Assembly (NCBI GenBank): GCA_021442155.1
Contig: CM038214.1
Span: 22,159,808-22,223,807 of the forward strand
DNA from: Cymbidium sinense
Taxonomy: Eukaryota > Streptophyta > Magnoliopsida > Asparagales > Orchidaceae
Reading direction: 5' to 3'
DNA length: 64,000 nt
The stretch's first letter is position 1. Each line of letters starts with the position of its first letter. Positions 38,601-50,850 of this stretch are shown one piece after another. The notes beneath the pieces were generated by a model. That model made no database searches and was not told the DNA's origin. It worked only from the letters and a program-made list of their open reading frames with translations. Both the position numbers and the translations under genes were made by a program.

Positions 38601-41600
38601 TTCAATCTCATTACTCGAAGTATAGGAGAAATGGGTTTACCAAATACATCGTATTGAAAATAGAGAAAATAAAAATTGTGAAATAAGTCTATTTTAGAAA
38701 GATATTAGATCTTTTCTTATTGAAAAAGTATTTTGCTACTTCAATGAAATTATTTTAGAATTTCACTGATTGATTTCTTTGATTTTATAATGTATATAAT
38801 ACATTGACATTGATTTCATATGTCAGGAATCAAATGAAAGGAGGTGAGAGCTTGCTATACTGACTGAAAGGAGAGGAGAATGCAAATCATGCTATAAGAA
38901 ATGAAGCATGTTTTTGTTTTTATAGGTTCACTCACATTATGAAAACCCAAATTAGTACTCTCTCTGACTAGTGCATTATAAGAAGAAGAACTGAAAGGCC
39001 AAGGCATAAATTTTATGCTACCACCCTACTCCTTGAAAGCCGACCTCCTCTTCTTCATCTGTGATGGACGTTGTAGATCAAAAGATCCTTGCCACATAGC
39101 GTAGTCTATAAATGAAGATCATAAGAGCTAACATTTCAGAGGCCATATGATGACATCATGGCTAAGAAAGCTAGACTATGTCCTTCAAAGTTTGATACAT
39201 TTAACAAGATTAGTGATCCAAAAGAACTGCTCATTTTGAGCATTTAGCCAAATTTTAAATGATATCGCTCAACAAAAAAAGTTGCTTATCAAGCAGTTCC
39301 CTAGCTTGCTCCGAAAGAATGCTTGTTCCTGGTTCTCCAGACTAAAAGAGAGATCTTTTTGGTTATAACAACTTTTGGGGCGTCTCAGAAGGCTGATCAT
39401 CTTAGACTGGATTGAATGATCCATGCTTCTGCATCACTACAGCCAGTTAGACAACGTCCTATGGCATTGTTCATGGTTGTCAGTCTTGGGCCTCATGGCT
39501 CTTAGATTGTCGATATGCTAGAAATTACCACATGCTCTTAGCATTGGAGTAAACTTATGCTAGTAGTACTCTAGTCAGCTAGATGCCTTCCTTCAGCCAC
39601 TACATGATAATGGTCGTGTAGCCGAGTGTAAATGTAAGTTTTTTTTGTGTAGGTATAAGGCTACCCACTCTCTACCTAAATGAAGTTATAGAAAATCTTA
39701 GAATCTTTTCAGATTGTAGTTGGAATAACCAATTCCATCTAGAATCTTCGGTGGTACGACTTAAGTTTGATATATTATAATTTATCTTCTCGTTTCTATT
39801 TTGAGAAATAGTTTGACCTGCTTTTCAGTCACTAGTAGGTAAGTGTGACCGGCCCAAAGACTTTCTCTCTAGGAAAGAACAAAAGCAACAAACCTATCTT
39901 CTATTTGATGCGTATGAGACACATTCTATTTTTTCTGTGAATAACTCTATGACATAATGTACTTCACAAAGTGACTGACTTGTGAGGTTTGTCTTTCTAT
40001 TATTTCTACTGTGTGAGTCTTATAACTCAAAGTTCTAGGAGATGTGAATACAAATTTTCTACTTCAACTTTGTGATACTCAGCTTTCTCTTGCATTGTAG
40101 AGATATGATGCATTAGGAGAGCTGTTAGTATGCCTACATAGCCTCCTATTTCCTCTAAAATAAGGATTTAGTTTACTGTGCATGCTTGAGTTTTGAAGAC
40201 ATAGAACCCTAAGTTTTATGGCCTATGAGTAAGATAAGTAAGAGAGCAATCTCTTTGTCTTAGTGGAGTGAAGTGATTCAAGTCTTTTCAAGTCATTGTT
40301 AGCATTTTGATTTTAGTTCCTAAGGTCGGGCTAAAAGGCCCATAGTTCTTCTCTGGATGTGTGTTTCAATTTCTGATGCAGATACATACCTCACCACAGT
40401 CTTGCTATAAATAGAAATGGTGTGGGATGTATGAAGGTGTATTATAGCGTATTATATTAGTTTTGCGAAGCTAGGTGTAGTTGTGATTATTGACATAGTC
40501 TACATTCTGAGTGTGAAAACACTCGATTGTGAGTGTTCTTCTTGGTCATTGAGAGAAAGATTAATGATCTATGGAGGTCTAACCATGGTGTTATTTCTCG
40601 ATGGAAAGTTCCTAGTTGTGAAGATTGTGTGACATCTGGAGATTTTGTGTTTTCTAATCCGTGAGGATTGTATTTCACATAATATCATTTTCACGCATAG
40701 TGGTGTTGTCTAATTACTAGTACTCATTATGGTACTCTTGGTTTCATAAATTCTAAGTAGTCTTTCAGAGGACTATGTAGTCCTTCTTAATCAGGGTAGC
40801 TAATATCTTCCTTCTTAGTTCCTACTATTGGTTTGTGGGTCAATATTCTTTTTCTACTCTCTCAGTTTGGTTAATCCCCTTATGTTAGAGTTTGATTAAG
40901 ACGTTGCTCTGCCATCATCTATAGGACTCACAGTGCCTCTATTCCTTGATTTTATTTGAAGCATAGTCAAAAAGTACCCGAGGAGTTGGTTGAGCTATTG
41001 AATGATTCCTTTGATTAGCATCCCATGAAAGAAGAAAAAGATGAATAATGGTTCTACCCTTCTTGTAGGAAGAAAGTCATTTACCAATTCCCAAAGCTAT
41101 AGCCTAGTTTTTCTCACTCAAGTATGCAACTAAAATGGAGGTCCTAAACGAGCTAGTTTTCTTCCTTGCCCTCAATATCTATGTTTAGCCATAGGATCAA
41201 AGTGAACATTCCCCTGACAAGTGTCTATAGAAGACAAATTGGTACAATGAGTTTGAAAGATGTTAGATAGCTTTGACAGCAGCCAAAGGGGCTGAAGCTA
41301 AAGAAGTTTGTTGGAAATGGTTGGACCGGTACAAGGCCAAGAGACTAAACAGAAGGATGAGATTAGAATTTTGGATGCATGGTGGAAAGAAAACATTACC
41401 TTCACATACTTAAGCAAGAAACACATGCAAATCCTATACATATTCATAATTATTATCACTCCAAATATTATTATCAATTTATAGTTGGAACTTAGGACCA
41501 AGGGCTAATTGACCGAGGTAGCTTCATCTTAAAGAGACGAAGCCCTACTGAGAAGCTCACAACTTTCCTTCTTGTTGATGGCTCTGTGAAAGCTCACAGA

Positions 41601-41659
41601 CTCAAGAAAGCTCAGTTTTGACTAATCTTGTTAATCCAACGTAGGTCTTTTGGTGAAGC
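35640..41659 (+). repeat. Large direct repeat, copy B
   Basis: Partner of 1-5815, in the same orientation, 29.8 kb away. The right boundary is sharp (after 41654-41659); the left boundary cannot be seen because copy A is cut by the window edge. Relative to copy A it has an extra stretch of about 26 bp near 35910-35935. It also has a block at about 36217-36392 where copy A has only about 40 unrelated bases (549-590). Open frames inside (for example 37660-37893 on plus, equivalent to a broken one in copy A) are unrecognised. Confidence 0.95.
39178..39365 (+). pseudogene. Retrotransposon Gag-like relic, duplicate copy
   Basis: Equivalent to 3345-3545, with the same motifs (KFDTF, SDPKE, LIKQFPSLL then CSWFSRL) and further changes such as GDPKE to SDPKE. 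Shared damage shows that decay had begun before the duplication. Confidence 0.58.
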
Positions 41660-44330
41660 ACTGATCGAACAAAGAAAGCAGGCAAGGAGGAAAGCTGTGC
41701 CCCTGGTTCAAAACCTAAAAGGTGCATTCTTCAACTTGTTGAACTCTTTCTTTATACTTGACCACTTTTGTCTAGGTAAAAAACTTGATGATGGAAAAAA
41801 AGAGTGTGCCACCCCCCCACCCATCTCTTAATTGAAGCATTAGCCTATATTTTCAAAGAAGGGAAGACAAGGTGGTCTAACTACCAACCAACTAGTGTAG
41901 CCTGATTTTGCATTAAGCTTCTTCATGATGTTTCGTTCAATGAAATACTGATAGTAGCACCATCCTTTCCCTTCTGGAAAGACATGTAGGAAAAATTAGA
42001 TTCTAGTAGGTTATCTAGTTCCCTTTCTCAAGGGCTACTCAATGCATCCCTCCCTCTTTCTCTTTCCATCTGGTTGGTTGATTGGACTAATTATCCATGG
42101 CCTTTTTTCTTTCTTTGAAGGTTTAGATAAGCTAACTGACATATTGAATCAACTTTTGATTCTGTATGGAACCTAAAACCCGTGAAGCAGATGATTTCCC
42201 ACTAGTAGATAGAAGTCGACCTAAAAATCATAGACAGAAGTCGACCAAAAAATAAAAAATAGTACATATATGAGTTCCCACTAGTAGAAAGATCACGAAA
42301 GCGTAAAGCTCGATTGGACCATTAAGTCACCAACCAAGGCGGGAAGGAGAGCTAGTGTTTTAGTGTGTAGCGAAGCGATGAGCTTGGGTCCATTTGTTCT
42401 CATTTGTGGCTAGATTGAAAGCAAGTTAGTGAGTTTTGTTAGTTCATCTTTATTTTTGGATTAGATCCAGTAGCTGAGAATACCTGTAATTGACCGTGAG
42501 GGCCTAAAAATGCAAATGATTCATGAAGTCTGCTTGATCTACACCTGGATCATATATGGAGATTGAAGCCCTTTTCTTCTTTCAAAATCAAACTATTGTC
42601 TTTTCTTTTTAAAAAAGAAACACCTCTCTCCTTTTTTGAGCTCTGAGACTGTATGGCACAGGTAGCATGGGGCAGGAGAGCGGGAAGGGAAAATGACATA
42701 ATTACCCAGACATTCTTTTTGAATTACCTTCAAGTCATGGTGGCTATTCAAGTGTGACCATTATCATTGCTAGTAAGGGGCACATTGTGTTGCACACATT
42801 TTGAAGAGGAAGAAGATGGACATGCTATATCTATATATCTTCTTCGATTCTTCTACTTTGATAATACTTTAGCTCTTGGTGAAGGAGCTTTAACTTAAGT
42901 AATACATAGACCTCTAAAGAACAAGGCCCAACACATGAACACGAGGTGCCATCCCCACCAAATCGTCAGAATGAAACCCAAATTTAAAGATTCACGATCC
43001 TTGCAACTGAATTCATACCCCAGACCTGAACTGTCATGGTGGTACTTTTCTATAGCTTCTTCTACATAGGCTCCTCCACTTCTAGAATTTAGAAAGGAAA
43101 CCTTTCCAAACTCAATCGAAGAACTGATTGCTTTCTATAAGAAAAAATGAGTGGAGTTTTTAGAATGAGAATCATCTATCTTTTCATTTCTTGATCTTAG
43201 CAAGAAGACACTCAGATGCACCCACTACACACCACACACTCAAACGATTAGCATGGTTCTTCCCCCATCCATGTATGCAGGGTTGACCACATCATCAATG
43301 TTTTCTCAATGTGTGACCACATTCACAATTTTTTTCAGTGTGAAGTTTGTCTAAGCTTTATAATAAGTGGAGATTTTGAGTCCCTCAGAATGCAACCACC
43401 CCCTTCTAGAGTAGAAAGAATTCAAGGTCCACTCACCTCAATAGGAGTGAGTGGCGAAGGGAAGAAGGGATGGTGGTTTCATGAATTCTTTTTCATAGTC
43501 AGTGGAAAATTTTTCTTTTTTGGTAGGGAAGGTTAAGATACTCAGGGAGCAATAGATTTTTTGTTTTATTGGTCAGATTTCATTCATTCTTCCTGTGCTC
43601 ATTTCAAACTTCTTTGTATCGCCCAACAAGGCATGATAAAAAAAATGGATCCAATACTAAGACACTAGAGAGAGAACTCTAGCCTTCCTTATCTTAGATA
43701 TGCTCTTTCTCTCAGAAGCAAAGCACCCAAAGCTAAAAGCAAGAGAGAGAGGTTGGACGGTGACGTAGATAAAGAGAGAGAAAAAGTAGCATATGCAAAG
43801 TTTCGAGTCTAATAGTTAATTTTGAAGGATTAATTTTGAAGCAAGTGAAATAACTAGTTGCATACATCTATAGAAAGAACTTTCTCTTCAAAGTCAAAGG
43901 GAGGGTGATCTTCAAGTTTTGAGATTGATTCTAACATTGAACAGGTTACCTGCTTAAATAATATTGCATGCTACCCTTGGCTTCTTGACACGTAATACAC
44001 ACTTTTTGCACTATAGATCTAGGAGGACTCGAACATCAATATCCCATAGAAATGTAGTTTTTTTCGATCATAAGATACAATACAAGACTTTCTCTTTGAA
44101 ATTAGTTTCATACCCAATGACATAAGTTCTCAATAAAAGTTTGGGGTGCTATTCTTAGGCAAAGCAGCCGGATAGCAATAATCATAGGGAAAAAGAAAGA
44201 TTTCACTGACTAGTAGTAGTAAGGAAGGTCTCTCTCGCTATGGCTCATGCACGAGGGATCTTGATGATGCTTTCTTCTTTCAGGTTGATTCCCGGTTCAC
44301 TAGAAATGCTTACTCAAACTGTGTTTAGTT
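41660..44330. other. No recognisable gene (about 2.7 kb)
   Basis: Short AGAAGTCGACC words repeat near 42212-42243 and CCCACTAGTAGA occurs twice (about 42198 and 42273). Open frames at 41628-41831 and 43309-43536 are unrecognised. No RT could be read here on the minus strand, although it would be expected downstream of the LINE endonuclease relic. Confidence 0.4.
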
Positions 44331-44339
44331 GGTACACTT

Positions 44340-44740
44340 AGTTCCATGTCTATTGAGTCATGAAATGATAACAACAATGGGGTGAATTGAAGTGTTCGAC
44401 TTAGGTGCTAAATAGTAGTGTGGAGAAATTGAACTTGCCAACTTTAATTGATTAGGCATCTATCCAACTTGGCTCAAATACAAGTTTGTTCCTCTTGGTT
44501 ATTACACCAAACCAAGGAAACCTACATCTATAAGATTAGCTAAAGATATGGCTTCATGGAAATCATCTATGGAACATACCGGAGGAGGGTTTCCACCAAG
44601 CTTTTCATTTGCATAATGGCGATAGTGAAATAACACCTGATCATCCAAAATGTTTGTGATAGAACATGTAGCTACTTCCATAGTCAACATGCATACATAA
44701 AGGATAACGCAACCTCTACCATGCCATTTTCTTCCATGTT
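44340..44740 (-). pseudogene. LINE (L1-type) endonuclease relic
   Basis: On the minus strand the frame contains NEKLGGNPPPVCSIDDFHEA and then ANLIDVGFLG (within 44759-44502), matching the plant LINE endonuclease phrase 'eKlGGn.....m..F...l....L.DLgf.G'. After a frameshift it continues with AKLDRCLIN and HLSRT...PLLLSFHD (down to about 44345), corresponding to 'eRLDR.l.n..W......HL.r..SDH.PLLL'. This apurinic/apyrimidinic-type endonuclease nicks target DNA for LINE insertion. The catalytic N-terminal part and the SDH motif are damaged and no RT follows, so it is a dead 5' fragment. The family call rests on the order and spacing of several motifs. Confidence 0.78.
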
Positions 44741-44954
44741 GAAGGTAAAATTTGCTCATTAGAATGCTAGAGGGTGAGCTAAGTTGGTGACTTCCACATT
44801 ACCAAAAAAAGAAAGAGGTAGGCTCTGCAAGATGAGACATGTGGAGGCATTGTATATAAAGATAGATAAATAAGGAAGAATGCGCTCCTAGCTATCTTGA
44901 AATTCTCTTCCAGCAAGTCAGCACTTTGTGCCTCGCTTTACATTTGGGTCCCTA

Positions 44955-45028
44955 CTATAAATAGCATAAGTTGTTCATGAATAGGACTCATGTCAAACAA
45001 AGGGTTTGGCTGACATGATATCGGAGCC
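44955..45028 (+). promoter_or_regulatory. LTR-like end: TATA box, CA end and primer-binding site
   Basis: CTATAAATAG at 44955-44964 resembles an LTR TATA box. About 50 bp downstream the sequence ...GGCTGACA ends in CA (45014-45015) and is followed at once by TGATATCGGAGCC (45016-45028). That differs at two positions, both transitions, from TGGTATCAGAGCC, the common plant primer-binding site for initiator tRNA-Met. The arrangement is what the 3' end of a 5' LTR plus primer-binding site looks like and sits upstream of the Gag-Pro relic at 45.3-46.4 kb. The 5' end of such an LTR is not clear (perhaps near 44.77 kb), and no matching 3' LTR was seen. Confidence 0.5.
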
Positions 45029-45259
45029 CTAGTTGCCCCTACCACTGCCTGTTAGGTCATGTCTTAGAGATATGTATCATTTTAAAGGACTAGATTGAGC
45101 ATAGCTACAAGTTGAGAGTCATAGTTATCCCTAAAGAATACTTATTAGAACAACCATCTAGTTTTATTAGAATAATCCTTGGGAATACTTGCGATACTCT
45201 TAAGACCGAAGATGGTTAGGATATTTCCCTATCCTGAACCTTTACCAAGATCATTTCTA

Positions 45260-46440
45260 AGATCAAGAAGCTTTCCTTATAGGTGCCTGCAGTAGCTCAA
45301 ACCTCCAACATCAAGGAAGGTTTGCTAGTTGCAGAAGATAACTTGGGGAGGGTGACAGCCTAGTAGCAGTTGTAGCTCACCATACTTGCCTTGGATAGTC
45401 TAGTAGCGTAGCCACCATCCGAGTCCAACACTCCCTCCACCGTTCTAGCTACCACCTCTTCTACTAGCTCCTCTTCTACCGATAGGAGCATTGTATATGC
45501 AGATAAAGGTACTAAATCCCTTACTCTGCTTACTTTACTTTATTTCTTTCATGTACCTCCACCAAAAAAAATTAATGAAGAAAGCTGATTCTACTTATAT
45601 ATTGTCTACTTCTTATGATCTTGATTTTATTCTTATTAAAAGCTCTCTAAGTATAAATAAAAATAATAGCTCTAGTAGTTCATCATTTCCTTTCTAATTC
45701 AGAGTTGGTCTATCCTTCTCTAAATCAATTGGGTTCCCCTCTTGAGATTGACATGGAGTCAACTGACTCTGAGGTTCCCATAGGTGAAGTTGTAGGTATG
45801 TTCGATGAGAAGGTAGAACTTTCTACAAGCTCATCATTATAAGAAGTCACTGAAGTCAACCTACATAGTGGCAAAGTTCTACCTCCTAGGGTAGCACCTC
45901 AGGATAAGGGTGCGGTTGATTACAATGTCCTAGCTCACCTTAGAAAGTTTCCAGCTAAGTTAAGCATATATGATGTCCTTATCTTATCCGAAGAGATGAG
46001 GGAATCTCTAATCAAAGCCTTACTTGATCTAGAGATGTGCTTAGCTCAGCTGACCGCTACTAAAGAAGAGGCATGCCACTTGAAGGACATCTTAGTAGTT
46101 ACATTTAACGATGATGAGTTACTCCTAGGGACGACCAAGCACAACCACCTTTTTACATTACAGTGGATGTTGGCAGATACAGGCTATCTAGAGTTCTGGT
46201 TAACCAAGGTGTATTAGTCAAGATTATGAGTCTAAGAACCCTTTCCTACTTAAGGATTGACATCTCCAAATTCCAAAAAGAAAGGATGATGTTGAGAGGA
46301 TTCAATGAACAAGGTGAGAGGGCCTTATGGTGTTTATTTTTAGATGTATGGGGGAAGGTGGGGACTCCAACCAGATCATAAGGGGTACTCTTTGAGGTGA
46401 TCGCTATCTTGAAAGATAGAGGCATCACCCTACAATGGAC
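45260..46440 (+). mobile_element. Ty3/gypsy (Tat-like) 5' fragment: leader, Gag-Pro region
   Basis: A Ser/Thr-rich stretch (about 45.42-45.49 kb) is followed by SPLEIDMESTDSE (about 45.74 kb) and then VNLHSGKVLPPRVAPQD (about 45.86 kb). An open part at 45996-46217 includes FNDDELLLGTTKHNHLF, the equivalent of 'DDDLLLGSKPHNRPLFV' before the protease. A second frame at 46163-46381 includes VLVNQGVLVKIM and RMMLRGFNEQGERA, where the protease catalytic Asp region (usually LVDGGSAvNIMP) has become Asn-Gln-Gly. The same leader occurs at 14.9 kb, so these are two members of one family. RT could not be read beyond about 46.6 kb. Confidence 0.8.
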
Positions 46441-48815
46441 CTAATCATGTAATAAGGACTCATAAGGCATGATGGGTCTTCGAATGTACCATAGATTTTT
46501 TCCCTGCTTTCCATGGATGAGTAAAGTAGGGTTTATATTAAACCAGGTTCTTAAGTTCCCTATGGAGGCAAGCCTCAGATTTAATTACATCTTAGGAAAT
46601 AAAATTTCCTAAGAATATTCTCGATTAAAGTAGACAATTATCACCTCCAAAGATTTTAAGGTTAGACTATCAAAAGATTGGTTCTATTTGGAAAATCAAT
46701 TGGGAAAGATCAACGAGAAGACTTATTTTTGGATTCCAAATGAAATAAGTAGGAAATGCTCATGATACTATGAATCTGAGTGAGCATTCCAATCTATCCT
46801 ATGGTTGTGGTTATAATTTTAAAGTTGAGGAGATTTATATGTTTTGAGTTGAAATTTGATTAGATTAATTCAGCTTATAATCTAGAAACATAAGGTTGTG
46901 GGAATGCCCAAGAGGTAAGTATTTATGCTCGTAGTCCAAAGGAAATAGCTACATTGGATCCTAAATCTAGGGAGCATTAGTATGAGCTAAAGCACGACCT
47001 AAATCTAAGCGATAGGTGGACATAAGGGTTTACCTCCACAAGAGAGAATACATTGTCTGACTTCTGGACTTATAACCAACTAGAGTGGCTGCCAACTAAC
47101 TCCTCATATGAATTTAAAATCATGTAATTTGGTCTTATGAATTGTAAGATAGCTAAGGTAGTTATTTAATTAGAAAGAGACTAATTTCCTAAGCACACTC
47201 CATAAGGGACTAGGGCATGAGTGGTATGAGCATATGACTTAATCTATAGATGCAGAATCTTTTCAACTTTTATTTCATTTTAGATAGATCATTTTGATAA
47301 AGGATTTAGGATTTCTTATGCTTAAATGCATGATTAAATAAGTTACAGGTTAAAGTAGCTGGAAGATGTTGTTCTCCACCAAAAGGGATGCCCTCACAGG
47401 TGAAGCATTCCTTTATTGTGCAAGGATGGAGATCCTTCATGTTCAAAAGAGAGAATATGCATGCATGATGTGGAATATACAACAATACAGCTAAGGGGTT
47501 GCTAAATATTTTAATTATCTTATTTATGTCTTAGGCTTTATGATGAGGTTATGAGTTGTTTAAAATTTAGTTATGAGTGATTAGTTGGGTAGAAAAGTAA
47601 TTTTTTTCTTAAGAGCCTAATCGTTTCCAAGACACACATTAAAGCATCAATCATTTAAGAAACTATAAAAAACATGACATCCTAATGCATAATGTAACCA
47701 TAACATCAAACAATTATATAAATTATCAAAAAAGAAGAAAAGGCCAGTGCGGTTGGGTATTATCGTACAACCCAAAGATGAAAGAATAATTATAATTGTA
47801 TTAAATGCTATGAGGGTCTTCTTTCTTCATAACTCCATTTCTTATTTCATTCCTTCTTTGATTTGGATGGTGCTTGCTTCAAAGGCATCACAGGGCACCC
47901 AGGACAAAGCCTTCTTGCCACTGCTCATTCTAATCTCTCATAGCATTAATCCTAATTCCTATTTCAAAAAAATTATATTTATGTGAGAAAAGTAAATCTA
48001 ACTACACCTACAAAGTAAGGGTTAGCTAAATATACATATACTCTGAAGCAGCTGTATTTATAATTTGGACTTAGCACCCTACAAATAGTTAACTAAGCCT
48101 ACTTGTCTTAACTTGGATTATGCTTAAGGATTTAAGCAACCTGTAAAAAAAGCATTCACATTTATTTTTAAGCATCACTTAAGCATAAACCCCTACAGAA
48201 AATATGATTAGACTAATATTGGCCTATCATCCAATCTATAAATCATACATCCTAACATTCAATCTAAAATAATACATCATAAAATAAAACATACATCACA
48301 TCATACACCGTCTTAACTTAGAGCTAGAAGTGGTGACTTAATTTTATTGTGTGTATTAACTTTTGTGTAGTAAGTCTTGTTAGGAATTAGTGTTGTATTT
48401 TCTAAGTGTTGAAGGATTCAATTTAACATGAAAGGTTGATTTCACTTGAAGTAGTTTAATTGATTTGAGAATTTTAATTTGTATTTTCTACCATAAGTCA
48501 CTTTCTAAAGTATATTAATTTTATTTAGTCCTCTTTAGTGAATGACTTATTAAATGATTTAATTAATCCTAAGTTTAGGTTCACTTTAAATGATCCTATT
48601 CAAAATGAAAGGCATCTTAAGATTAATTTAATTGAATTTCTATCACATGACATATATTGAATCATTCTTTTCCATCACATATAACATGTATATGATTTAA
48701 TCCTAATTGTATCTATGCATGAAACATATTTTAGCAAACCTAATTGATGAATGCATGTCTGTGTTTAGAATTTTTATTTTATTATTGAAGTATCTAAACA
48801 TATTAATTTCAAACT
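46441..48815. other. AT-rich DNA without a recognised gene
   Basis: Frames are short. A small stretch near 46.67-46.75 kb (SKDWFYLENQLGKINEK) might be retroelement polyprotein but I cannot assign it. The open frame at 47747-47986 is unrecognised. AT content rises steadily to the right. Confidence 0.4.
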
Positions 48816-48819
48816 TTAT

Positions 48820-49620
48820 CTAATTCTTATACAAAAATTACATTAGAATGAAATTAAATAGGCATGTGTCATTGCTAAATCAAGGATGTGAGGTAATCAA
48901 ATGACATTTTTAGAGCTAGCTAAAGCCTTGTATTCTCAGGATGTCCAGACTATATACCCATTTACATTCAAACATATATAAATTTGTATACACGAACATA
49001 GGAAGTAAGCTCAGAATCATATGGCTAATTAATTCAACCACTTAGTTAATTATGAATGCATTCAATTTTAATGTAAAATGGGATTTTCATTCACTAATCA
49101 CATATACATATACATGTACAATGATATAGGCAAGTATGTGTCATTGTTAAACCAAGGAAGTGAGGTAATTAAATGACCTCATTGAGGCTAATTAAAGCCT
49201 CATATTTTTGGGATGTCCATATTATATACTTTTGTTTCTTGGACACACATGGATGTATACATAAATTAGGGAAAGAAAACCATGCAATGATTGTATTTTC
49301 TTTTTTTTGATTGAATCATTTATATGTATGAATTAAAGCTCTATCCAAGTTCTAATGTTGAAATACATGAGAATGAAATCAAATGCATATGTGCCACTGC
49401 TAAACCAGGGAAGTGAGGTAATCAAATGACCTCCTTGGGGCTAGCTAAATCCTCATGTTCCCGTGATGTTCAGACTATATACCCATTGCCATTTAATATT
49501 ATATAAATCAACACATGAATAGAGGAAAGCGAACTCAACATTCATACACATAAGCTATAAGCATATGCATTTCTTATGTATTTATAACTAGCATTATAAC
49601 ACATATTATTATTCATTTAA
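48820..49620 (+). repeat. Three diverged tandem units of about 253-272 bp
   Basis: The anchor GTGAGGTAATCAAATGAC (second copy ...GTAATTAAATGAC) occurs at 48888, 49160 and 49413. Each is followed by a G-C-TA-CTAAA-CCTCAT-like stretch, then GGATGTCCA.ACTATATAC, then a variable spacer with ATATAAAT. Tandem units of this size are common in long terminal or untranslated regions of Tat-type Ty3/gypsy elements, which would fit the element at 53.9-58.4 kb, but ownership is inferred. Confidence 0.85.
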
Positions 49621-49879
49621 AAGCTTTTAAAAAATACATTTGGACTTAATAGTGATACTAGCCATGCATATATTAAATTAAATCAACACATACAAGCTTA
49701 CATAAAAGAAATCCATTTTATTTTACTTGATTTTGAAAAGATGGATGCATGAATTCAAATGACATACCAAATTTAACATTATTGGAAAGAGTACAATCAA
49801 ATATAAGCATGTGATTCATTCAACCAAACTAATTCTTAAGGATAATCAAATCAAATAAGATTATTTAAAGCAAACCAAA

Positions 49880-50850
49880 GCTTCTTTATTAATTAAGTTT
49901 TGGATTTGATTTAATTTAAAGAAGAGAAGATAAATCATCACTTGCTATTTTAAACCCATTCCCACATTAGTGATTTTATTAAATTTAAGGAAATGTAATT
50001 AAGTTGATTTTATGGTCTAATTAAGTTGAACCATTAATTAGATGAATTAATTACCCTTACCTATGTCACCTTAAAGTAATTAACTAAATAATTATGAGCC
50101 AACATGATCTGCATGGAGAATAAACTTTCAATGATCCTAAGACTTAAAAGGGGCCTAATGCAATTGGCTCATAGTTAATTAATTAGAGGGACTTAATTAA
50201 TTACTCTTATGGTTTTTCCACACATGTGATCTGACCATAATATCATTAAACTCCTTTAGGTTAAAAAAATCCTAAAGATCTACCCCATGATTTAATTAAT
50301 CAAAGTCTGATGTGATTATGATTTCAATTTGATTAAGCAATTTAATTAATTAGTTAAATATTAATTAATTTTATTTTAAAATAGGGTAAAATGAAGTTAG
50401 GGAAATGGGTCCCAACCCTATTCCTTAGTTCATTTACTATTGAAAAATGATTAATAAACTTAATTAACCAATTTATTACTGTTCATGGGATTAATTAATC
50501 ATTAATTAACTTAAAAGAGTAGTTAAGGTTTAGTTTGTCAATTTTCCTAATGAAGTGAGTAATAAATACCAACAAAAGCATGGGAGGTAGAGGTCATCCC
50601 ATTAAATTAACCACAAAATTTAGGATTAATTGCTTAAGTAATTAAGGAGTAATTAAACAAATTAATTTTATAATTAAACCTTAATAATTATTCAAAATTA
50701 GTTGAAATCATTTTAAATTAATTCTCCTCTAAAATACTTTTAAAATGAGTATTTATTTGTATTTTTTGTTTTTATATGAATTTTTATGATTTTTAGAAGT
50801 TTCAGCCATAAAAATGATTAATTAAGCCTAATTAAAGCCTAATCCTGTTG
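49880..50850. repeat. TTAATTAA-rich low-complexity stretch
   Basis: Words built from TTAATTAA, ATTAATTA and TAATTAAT recur dozens of times, giving an imperfect self-complementary, very AT-rich kilobase. No gene is present. The stretch could be part of a long LTR or simple-sequence drift. Confidence 0.7.

Noticed and set aside
29881..43632. Shared 17-bp word TTCTTTGTATCGCCCAA at 29881 and near 43610
   Set aside because: Flanking similarity is weak and short; it may be an old dispersed repeat but I cannot delimit it.
44502..44759. Minus-strand 85-codon frame as an intact small gene
   Set aside because: Its motifs are those of a LINE endonuclease and similarity continues past the stop in another frame, so it is a broken mobile-element piece.
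48820..49620. Possible CRISPR-like repeat-spacer array
   Set aside because: Units are about 265 bp, only three, and diverged; this is a eukaryotic tandem repeat.
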